NCBI GenBank assembly: GCA_903868655.1
Contig: CAIPWG010000463.1
Span: 1-5,285, forward strand
Reading direction: 5' to 3'
DNA length: 5,285 bases
Source: an uncultured Sphingomonadales bacterium
GTDB taxonomy: Bacteria; Pseudomonadota; Alphaproteobacteria; Sphingomonadales; Sphingomonadaceae
Under the pieces are notes generated by a model. That model was not told the DNA's origin. It was given only the letters and a program-made list of their open reading frames with translations, and ran no database searches. Positions within the stretch are counted from its first letter, which is position 1; every line of letters starts with the position of its first letter. Position numbers and translations under genes: made by a program. Positions 1-5,285 of this stretch are shown here, one piece after another.

Positions 1-630
1 AGGCTTTTGCCCGAAGCGGCGATCGTGGGGGAAGAAGCCGCGCACGCCGACCCTACCGTGCTTGATCGCCTGGGCGACAGCTTGTGCTGGATTATCGATC
101 CGATCGACGGAACCAACAATTTTGCCGCTGGACGCCCTCCATTCGGCATTCTGATCGCACTCGCTGAAAAAGGTGAGACGGTGGCTGGGTGGATCTATGA
201 CGTGTTGACCGGACGGCTTTGTACCGCGCATCGCGGACAAGGCGCGTGGGTCAACGGCGAACCAGTACGCGCGCTGGGCACAGGTCAGACTCCGCCAGTT
301 GCCGCAATTTCTCTGGTGTTCCTCGACCCCGAACGTCGGGCCACGATGAAAGACCGGGTGGCTCCGCACTACACGCTCGTCGATATTCCGCGATGTGCAG
401 CAGAACAATATCCCCGCATCGTGCTGGGCATCAACGATGTGTCGATTTTTGAACGCACTTATGCGTGGGATCATGCTGCCGGCGTGCTGTTCGTCAACGA
501 GGCCGGGGGATGCGCCGCGCGCCCCGATGGTCGCAGCTATCGGGTCGATCACCAAGGGGAACGCGGGCTGATTGCGGCCGCCAGCCCTGCGTTGTTCGAT
601 GACATGGCGCAAAGGCTGATCGGGCTGTAA
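1..630 (+). CDS. Inositol monophosphatase family protein (5'-truncated by window edge)
   Basis: The frame is open from the first base to the TAA at 628-630 and gives 209 visible residues. The family is usually about 260-270 residues, so roughly 55-60 N-terminal residues lie outside the window; the TTG at 7 is internal. The Mg2+-dependent sugar-phosphatase signature is present: the GEE motif at visible residues 10-12 (Glu11 matches human IMPA1 Glu70), DPIDGTNNF at 33-41 (Asp33 and Asp36 match Asp90 and Asp93), and WDHAAG at 156-161 (Asp157 matches Asp220) followed by NEAGG. All metal ligands are therefore intact, and a soluble cytoplasmic phosphomonoesterase is expected. The substrate is uncertain: the region matching the IMPA1 Gly-Thr-Ala-Ala inositol-binding turn reads RCAA (131-134), so inositol phosphate, histidinol phosphate or another small phosphoester are all possible. 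It converges on trxA and shares no operon with the other genes here. The family call is firm; the exact substrate is not. Confidence 0.93.
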   Translation, partial: RLLPEAAIVGEEAAHADPTVLDRLGDSLCWIIDPIDGTNNFAAGRPPFGILIALAEKGETVAGWIYDVLTGRLCTAHRGQGAWVNGEPVRALGTGQTPPVAAISLVFLDPERRATMKDRVAPHYTLVDIPRCAAEQYPRIVLGINDVSIFERTYAWDHAAGVLFVNEAGGCAARPDGRSYRVDHQGERGLIAAASPALFDDMAQRLIGL

Positions 631-649
631 TCCGCATTCTGGTATTGAA

Positions 650-672
650 GCCCCTCCCCTGAGAGGAGGGGC
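650..672. terminator. GC-rich hairpin, possible bidirectional terminator
   Basis: The arms GCCCCTCC (650-657) and GGAGGGGC (665-672) are perfect complements, giving an 8-bp stem with a 7-base loop. It lies in the 49-base gap between the phosphatase stop (630) and the trxA stop (680), where a shared terminator for convergent genes is expected. Neither side has a clear run of T after the stem (only TT on the minus strand), so it is not a textbook intrinsic terminator and may act with Rho or as a 3'-end stabiliser. Confidence 0.55.
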
Positions 673-679
673 ATGCGGA

Positions 680-1000
680 TCAGAGAACGCTTTCCAGCCA
701 GCCCTTGAGCTGGCTCTTGGGCGCAGCACCCAGTTTCTGCGCGACCGGTTTGCCATCCTTGAACAGCACCAGCAGCGGGATCGACTGGACGCCGATATCG
801 CCGGGAACCTTGGTGTTTTCCATGATGTCGATTTTCACGATCGACACCTGATCGGCCAGTTCGTCGGAAATTTCTTCCAATGCCGGCGCGATCATCTTGC
901 ACGGGCCGCACCAGTCTGCCCAGAAATCGACCAGCACGGGCTTGTCAGAGCCGAGCACGTCTTCGGCGAAGCTGGCGTCGGTTACGGTTTTGGTCGGCAT
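680..1000 (-). CDS. trxA: Thioredoxin TrxA
   Basis: A 106-residue cytoplasmic thioredoxin, the usual length for bacterial TrxA. It reduces disulfides in client proteins using electrons from thioredoxin reductase. The active site WCGPC is at residues 30-34 (redox cysteines 31 and 34) inside the usual FWADWCGPCK context. The buried acid (Asp25, matching E. coli Asp26), Lys56 (E. coli Lys57) and cis-Pro75 are all present. There are only these two cysteines and no signal peptide. The residue after the cis-proline is Leu76, where E. coli has Thr77. The ATG at 1000 was chosen because it gives the standard N-terminus and has an AAAAGG ribosome binding site 8 bases upstream; a GTG at 1033 in the same frame would add 11 atypical residues. 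It lies 71 bases downstream of addA on the same strand, so read-through is possible. The stop is TGA at 682-680. Confidence 0.97.
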   Translation of the reverse strand: MPTKTVTDASFAEDVLGSDKPVLVDFWADWCGPCKMIAPALEEISDELADQVSIVKIDIMENTKVPGDIGVQSIPLLVLFKDGKPVAQKLGAAPKSQLKGWLESVL

Positions 1001-1008
1001 GGTTTGAA

Positions 1009-1014
1009 CCTTTT
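1009..1014 (-). promoter_or_regulatory. Ribosome binding site of trxA
   Basis: On the minus strand AAAAGG lies 8 bases before the ATG at 1000. It contains the AAGG/AGG core of a Shine-Dalgarno site at good spacing and decides the start in favour of the 106-residue form over the GTG at 1033. Confidence 0.75.
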
Positions 1015-1033
1015 CGAAACAGGATTGGAACAC

Positions 1034-1061
1034 AATTTAGGAACGCGCGCGCCGCATGCAA
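1034..1061 (-). promoter_or_regulatory. Tentative promoter for trxA
   Basis: On the minus strand a TTGCAT hexamer (1061-1056) is followed after 16 bases by TAAATT (1039-1034), which matches TATAAT at 4 of 6 positions. The -35 shares only TTG with consensus. A start near 1027 would leave a leader of about 27 bases that includes the ribosome binding site. The AT-rich patch stands out in a GC-rich gap, but the match is weak, and trxA could instead depend on read-through from addA. Confidence 0.3.
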
Positions 1062-1071
1062 CCGATCGGCG

Positions 1072-4000
1072 TCAAAAGGTTTCCTCTACCGGCCAAAGAC
1101 CCAGCTTCTGCGTAGATAGCAGGTCTTCGGGTAAGGCAAACAGGCGGGGCGCAGTCGTATACAGCAACGCTGCCTCGATCTGCCGCCCCGGATGGATCAC
1201 CCGCAGCGCCGCAACATAGGCCGCCATTTGCCGAAGATAGGCAGGCGCAATCGCTGCGATGCTGTCAGGCGGACGGCGATCGGTCTTGAAATCGACAATC
1301 CGCACACAATCGCGGGTGATCAACAGCCGATCAATCGTACCGTTGACCATGCGTGTGCCCACCAGGGCAGCAATCGGAACTTCGGCCAGCGAACCGGGCC
1401 CAAACACCGCCGCCCATTCGGGCGCGGTCAGCACGGCCAGCGCCGAACCAACCAGCGCGGCACGTTCGATTGCTGGCAGATCTGCACCCATGCGTTCAAG
1501 CCAGCGCAACGCGACATCGTGTCGCGCATCGACGGGCACATCGGGCAGGCGTTCGAGCAGACGATGCAACAAAGTCCCGCGCAGGGCAGCTTCGCGCGCG
1601 CCCGGGCCAGGCCGTGTGGGTGCGGCCGGGGCAGCATCTTCGCCCAGTGCGCTTGGCGCCAGGGGGCGCACCGGTCGCGGCTCCGGCCCGATCATCCGGG
1701 TAAGGTCGACGGGCAGCAAAACAGTCTTTGCGGGCACGGTCAACGCATCGGGCGCCGGCACGGGTGCAGCAGCGCCCCATGCCTGACGGCGCGACCAGAT
1801 GAAATCGTGCTGTTCTGCCGCATCGGACAGGATCGGCGACAGCGCACCAAACCAGCTTTCTTCGGGCACGACTCCCCTGTCGAGCGGGCCCAGTGCACCG
1901 GTGATGAACAGCGCCTCTTCGGCGCGGGTCATCGCCACATACAACAACCGCCAGTGCTCTTCGCGTTCAGCCCGTTGAACAACGATCTCGGCATCGCGGA
2001 CAACGGCAGGCTTTTCGTTTTTGCGCAGTGGCGGCAAAGGTACCTTGCGGCCATCTTCATCGTCGAGCGTAACAGGGGCCGCCTGCCCTCGACCAGGATC
2101 TGCCGTAGCATCGGCCAGGATCACAATCGGCGCCTGGAGACCTTTCGATCCGTGCACGGTCATCACGCGCACCAAATCGCTTTGCCCGCCCGCTTCGCGT
2201 TTCACATCGCCATCGCCGCCGGCAAACCAGTGCAAAAATCCGGCCAGCCCCGGCACGTGGCTGCTGGCATGGGCCATTGCTGCGTTGACCAGTTCGTCGA
2301 TCGGATCGCCCGCCTCTTCGCCCAACCGCGCCAGCAATGCCTTGCGCCCCTGCCACGGACCCACCAAAATCCACCCGAGCAGCGCGGCGGGTGCAATGAA
2401 ATCAGCGCGCGCCAGCAGATCGCGCAGCATCACCATCGTACGGTGCGTGGCCGTGCCCTCTGACTGGCGCAAATGATCCCACAGCCGCACCCCGGCGGGT
2501 CGATAACCATGCGTCAGCAGATCATCCTGATCCCAGCCGAGCAGCGGCGAAACCAGCAAATTGGCGAGATTGAGATCATCGCCCGGCTGCACGCAGAATT
2601 GCAGCGCGGCGATAAGATCCCTGACTGCCAGCGGCGCGCCCAGTCGCAACCGGTCGACACCCGCCACTGGCACACCTTCAGCATGAAGCCGCGCGACAAT
2701 CAGCGCCGCCAGCGCCCCACGTTTGCGCACAAGCACCATGATATCACCCGGCGTCGCTCGGCGCGGTTGGCCCTTGCCGAGGCCGTAACCGGTATCGAGC
2801 CACTGCTTCACTTGCCGCGCGATGCGCCCGGCCAGTTCGCGCTCAGGCTTTGACAGCCAGGTGTCGTCACCGCCCGGATCGGGCAGATCATCATCGTCGG
2901 TTTGGACTGCCAGGCCAACCGGCTGCCACAGGCAGACCAGACCCGGGATGGCATGGCCAATATGCGGATCGGGCGGGTTCGGCAGACCAAACCGCTCATA
3001 ACCGATCGCAGCAATCGCAGCATCGACAAAGCTCAGGATCGGCTGCGCGCTGCGAAACGAACGCCCCAATCCCAAGTCAAGCAGATCGCGCGCAGGGTCC
3101 TTCGCGGCTTGCGCCAAATCGCCCAATTCGCGGGCCACACGCTGCTTTGACTTTTCAAACTCTTTTGGACTGGTGCCCTGAAATCCGAAAATCGCCTGTT
3201 TGTAATCGCCCACGACAAACAGCGTGCGCGCGGCATCACGATCGCGTGACTGGCCTTCGCCCGAGCGGAAATCGCCGGTCACGCCATCGAGCACGATGTC
3301 CCACTGAGCCGCATTGGTATCTTGCGCCTCATCCACCAGAACGTGATCGAACCGACGGTCGAGTTTGAAGCGGATCCATTCGGCCGGCGCACGTTTGGTC
3401 AAAAGCAAAGCCGCCGCACGGATCTGATCATCGAAATCGATAAACCCTTCACGCGTCTTGGCTTCGTCCCAAGCGATCGCAAAGCGTCGCCCTATGGCCA
3501 AAGCCGGCTCGGCCAGATTGACGAGCGCCATCGCGCGCGACAGTTCGTCAACCGCATCGAGCGCTTCACCGATCACTCCGACATGATCGGCATAATCGGG
3601 ATCGATTTTGGCCAGATTGGCCACCCGTTTTGGGGTATTTTCCTTGGTGAACAACGCTGCACGCAACTCCGGCCATTGGTCGGCGCGCACTTCGGGGCTG
3701 GCGGCAATCCAGCGTTCGATCGGCGCAATCATATCGCCTGCGGTCTTGGCCTTCCATTCGCGCAAGGCATCGAGACAACGCCCAAGGTCGGCCATGGGAA
3801 ATGCATCGTCGCAAAACCATGCGGCCAGCAGTGCGGGGCTGGCATCGGCGGGCAACCCGATCAGCCGGTTGATCCGGGGTCGCAATGGCGGCTGCCATGC
3901 GCCCGGTCCTGTCCACAATTCCGTCGCAGCCGCACAGCGCAGAAGAAACCTGGTCAGTTCGCTTTCGGTAAGGCGGACGCTCAAAGCGGCCAGTGCGTCG

Positions 4001-4551
4001 ATAAACGCCGTATCATTGCTGGCTTCGGCGCGTACCAGCAGATCAACCAACACTTCGCGCACCAGCAGATCGCGATCGCGGTCTTCCATCGCGCGCGAAC
4101 CCGGTCGCAGCCCGGCCTCTTCGGGAAAGGCAGAGAGCAACCATTGCGAAAAGGCGTGAATCGTTCCGATCCGCAACCCCCCGCCCGGACAATCGAGCAC
4201 AGCAGCGAAACGGCTGCGCGCCCGTGCCACGGTATCGGGATCAAACGGCGCACCAATCGCTTGCAGATGCGTCGCCAGCACCGTGGGTGCCATCCGTACC
4301 CAGTCAGCCAGTTTTTCGCCAATGCGCGTCGCCATTTCGGCAGCACCCGCTTTGGTAAAGGTCAAGCACAGGATCTGGTCAGGCTCCACGCCGGGTTCAA
4401 GCAGCAGCCGCAGCACGCGCGAGGTCAGCACCTGGGTCTTGCCCGTGCCCGCCGACGCCGACAGCCATACCGACCGATCGGGCGCGACCGCAGCCATCTG
4501 GTTGCGTTCAAGACGGTGCACTTCCTGGGCCAGACTGTTTACGCCGCTCAT
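1072..4551 (-). CDS. addA: Double-strand break repair helicase-nuclease AddA (alphaproteobacterial type)
   Basis: A complete 1159-residue protein, within the usual range for alphaproteobacterial AddA. With AddB it unwinds and trims double-strand ends and prepares 3' tails for RecA. SF1A (UvrD/RecB-like) motifs appear in order: Q-motif Gln18; Walker A ASAGTGKT 32-39; motif Ia LTFTKAGAAEM 63-73; TIHAF 130-134; motif II DEAQDT 407-412; motif III GDYKQAIFGFQG 448-459; motif IV SFRS 498-501; motif V MTVHGSKGLQAP 797-808; motif VI LLYVAMTRA 869-877 with Arg876. A Pro/Ala-rich linker (about 956-987) leads to the RecB-type nuclease: His996, Glu1057, Asp1074 (GTIDR), Asp1087 and Lys1089 (DFK), Gln1108 and Tyr1112. 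Both activities should be intact. Motif V has Gln806 where Glu is usual. The ATG at 4551 overlaps the addB stop as ATGA; only a GGGGG run precedes it, so translational coupling is likely. A GTG at 4575 would extend it into addB and is less likely. The stop is TGA at 1074-1072. Confidence 0.97.
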   Translation of the reverse strand: MSGVNSLAQEVHRLERNQMAAVAPDRSVWLSASAGTGKTQVLTSRVLRLLLEPGVEPDQILCLTFTKAGAAEMATRIGEKLADWVRMAPTVLATHLQAIGAPFDPDTVARARSRFAAVLDCPGGGLRIGTIHAFSQWLLSAFPEEAGLRPGSRAMEDRDRDLLVREVLVDLLVRAEASNDTAFIDALAALSVRLTESELTRFLLRCAAATELWTGPGAWQPPLRPRINRLIGLPADASPALLAAWFCDDAFPMADLGRCLDALREWKAKTAGDMIAPIERWIAASPEVRADQWPELRAALFTKENTPKRVANLAKIDPDYADHVGVIGEALDAVDELSRAMALVNLAEPALAIGRRFAIAWDEAKTREGFIDFDDQIRAAALLLTKRAPAEWIRFKLDRRFDHVLVDEAQDTNAAQWDIVLDGVTGDFRSGEGQSRDRDAARTLFVVGDYKQAIFGFQGTSPKEFEKSKQRVARELGDLAQAAKDPARDLLDLGLGRSFRSAQPILSFVDAAIAAIGYERFGLPNPPDPHIGHAIPGLVCLWQPVGLAVQTDDDDLPDPGGDDTWLSKPERELAGRIARQVKQWLDTGYGLGKGQPRRATPGDIMVLVRKRGALAALIVARLHAEGVPVAGVDRLRLGAPLAVRDLIAALQFCVQPGDDLNLANLLVSPLLGWDQDDLLTHGYRPAGVRLWDHLRQSEGTATHRTMVMLRDLLARADFIAPAALLGWILVGPWQGRKALLARLGEEAGDPIDELVNAAMAHASSHVPGLAGFLHWFAGGDGDVKREAGGQSDLVRVMTVHGSKGLQAPIVILADATADPGRGQAAPVTLDDEDGRKVPLPPLRKNEKPAVVRDAEIVVQRAEREEHWRLLYVAMTRAEEALFITGALGPLDRGVVPEESWFGALSPILSDAAEQHDFIWSRRQAWGAAAPVPAPDALTVPAKTVLLPVDLTRMIGPEPRPVRPLAPSALGEDAAPAAPTRPGPGAREAALRGTLLHRLLERLPDVPVDARHDVALRWLERMGADLPAIERAALVGSALAVLTAPEWAAVFGPGSLAEVPIAALVGTRMVNGTIDRLLITRDCVRIVDFKTDRRPPDSIAAIAPAYLRQMAAYVAALRVIHPGRQIEAALLYTTAPRLFALPEDLLSTQKLGLWPVEETF
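4548..4551 (-). promoter_or_regulatory. ATGA stop-start overlap coupling addB to addA
   Basis: On the minus strand the addA ATG (4551-4549) overlaps the addB TGA (4550-4548). This arrangement favours re-initiation by ribosomes finishing addB. It fits the equal need for two subunits of one heterodimer and the weak ribosome binding site before addA. Confidence 0.85.
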
Positions 4552-5285
4552 GCCGGGCCCCCACGACCGAGCCACTCATCAAGCCGCATCAACTGGTCGT
4601 AATCCGAATAGCCCGGCAGATTGGGATTGAGGCGCGCGGTGAACGGCTCGCTTCCCAAAATCCATTTGTCGAGTGCTTCGTGCAAAAACAACAGCGTCTT
4701 ATCCAGAAATTCATCGCGCGGTATGCCGCTGCGCCGACCATCCTCTGGGATAGGCTCGGTTGACCAGCCAAAACCTGAACCATTGGATGGGCGTGATAAC
4801 GACCAATATTCAAATCGCCGCGGCGTACCGGAGACCCCCGGCATGCCATTGTGAGCAGCGATAAGTCCGATCAAACCCAGTTGCAGGGCAAATCCATCCG
4901 AGACCATTTTGCCTTTTGGCGGTGATCCTGTCTTGTAATCGACAACAGCCAGGCTGCCATCCGGCAGCATATCAATCCGGTCAGCACGCCCTTTGATACG
5001 CACACCGCGCAAGGTGAAATCGCCCCAGCGTTCATACGCTACAACTTTGCGCCCGGTCGCGAGCAATTTGACATGCTCGCCTTCGATCCACCGCAGTGCT
5101 TCAATCAACCGAGCTTGCCACAGCGCGCGCATCAACGGATGCGGGCTCATCGTGTGGAGTGCGGTTTGCGCAATCGGTACCAGTTGGCCGGCCGGCGCAC
5201 CGGCCTTGTGCCATTCCTCCAGAATCGCATGCACGGCGGTGCCGCGCCACGCCGGGCTGGGCTCGGCATCGAGCGGATCGAGCGC
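4548..5285 (-). CDS. addB: Double-strand break repair protein AddB, C-terminal nuclease domain (5'-truncated by window edge)
   Basis: The frame is open from the right edge (5285) to the TGA at 4550-4548, giving 245 visible residues; alphaproteobacterial AddB is about 1000 residues, so some three quarters is missing. The GTG at 5234 is an internal valine (visible residue 18), since the frame upstream encodes the expected entry to the domain: LDAEPSPAWRGTAVHAILEEW spans residues 5-25. RecB/Cas4-type PD-(D/E)XK residues are present: His19, Glu85, Asp102 (GRADRID), Asp116 and Lys118 (VDYKTG), and Gln135 in the helix after. AddB supplies the second nuclease of the AddAB heterodimer; in studied AddAB enzymes the two nucleases cut opposite strands. 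The visible part contains no cysteine, so the C-terminal Cys cluster that holds a 4Fe-4S cluster in Bacillus AddB is absent; the equivalent stretch carries YSDYDQLMR instead, as I recall for alphaproteobacterial AddB. addA follows with an ATGA overlap. Confidence 0.95.
   Translation of the reverse strand, partial: ALDPLDAEPSPAWRGTAVHAILEEWHKAGAPAGQLVPIAQTALHTMSPHPLMRALWQARLIEALRWIEGEHVKLLATGRKVVAYERWGDFTLRGVRIKGRADRIDMLPDGSLAVVDYKTGSPPKGKMVSDGFALQLGLIGLIAAHNGMPGVSGTPRRFEYWSLSRPSNGSGFGWSTEPIPEDGRRSGIPRDEFLDKTLLFLHEALDKWILGSEPFTARLNPNLPGYSDYDQLMRLDEWLGRGGPA

Noticed and set aside
1001..1033. Longer trxA start at the GTG at 1033
   Set aside because: It would add 11 residues not typical of TrxA, and the AAAAGG site is correctly placed for the ATG at 1000.
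1050..1071. Weak stem CGCCG/CGGCG just after the addA stop
   Set aside because: Only five pairs with a 12-base loop and no T-tract; not convincing as a terminator or attenuator in such GC-rich sequence.
4031..4071. Near-identical 14-base direct repeats at 4031-4044 and 4058-4071
   Set aside because: They encode the repeated peptide DLLVR within one AddA helix, 27 bases apart (nine codons, in frame) with one silent mismatch. Only two copies exist; likely coincidence of a helical Leu/Val-rich segment and codon bias.
4552..4575. Longer addA start at the GTG at 4575
   Set aside because: It would run eight codons into addB; the ATG at 4551 gives the common ATGA overlap and a normal N-terminus.
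1192..4602. A chain of long plus-strand open frames opposite addA (about 423, 126, 172 and 426 codons)
   Set aside because: Three of the four lie in exact codon register opposite addA, where an antisense stop needs TTA, CTA or TCA codons in addA; these are rare in a GC-rich gene. The translations are rich in Arg, Gln, His and Gly with no recognisable domain, while addA shows full motif conservation. They are shadows.
5232..5234. GTG at 5234 as an addB start
   Set aside because: The frame continues without a stop to the window edge, and the residues before it form the conserved entry into the AddB nuclease domain.
1..5285. Search for a defence system, mobile element, CRISPR, tRNA or other new system
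   Set aside because: No transposase or integrase, terminal inverted repeats, spaced repeats or tRNA-like cloverleaf were seen. Coding sequence accounts for nearly all of the window, and every gene belongs to a known housekeeping family.

Overview
This is a GC-rich chromosomal window whose gene order and protein features point to an alphaproteobacterium, most likely in the Sphingomonadales. That placement rests on the alphaproteobacterial type of AddA and AddB, the order addB-addA-trxA, and the strong preference for G or C at third codon positions. No database search was possible, so the genus is left open.

Layout, left to right: (1) positions 1-630, plus strand, the C-terminal three quarters of an inositol-monophosphatase-family phosphatase, cut by the left edge; (2) 631-679, a 49-base convergent gap with a GC-rich hairpin that could terminate transcription from both sides; (3) 680-1000, minus strand, a complete 106-residue thioredoxin (trxA); (4) 1001-1071, a short gap with the trxA ribosome binding site and a tentative promoter; (5) 1072-4551, minus strand, a complete 1159-residue AddA helicase-nuclease; (6) 4548-5285, minus strand, the C-terminal nuclease domain of AddB, cut by the right edge. 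The addB stop and addA start overlap as ATGA.

AddA and AddB together form the alphaproteobacterial counterpart of RecBCD: an end-processing helicase with two nuclease domains that prepares double-strand breaks for RecA. All expected SF1 helicase motifs in AddA, and the nuclease residues in both proteins, are intact. trxA follows in the same direction after 71 bases and may be co-transcribed, driven by its own promoter, or both. The phosphatase is a separate convergent unit.

I found no mobile element, CRISPR array, RNA gene, toxin-antitoxin pair or undescribed system. This looks like ordinary housekeeping DNA. The points worth a second look are modest: a Gln in AddA motif V, no cysteines in the AddB C-terminus, substitutions in the phosphatase substrate region, and a Leu after the thioredoxin cis-proline.
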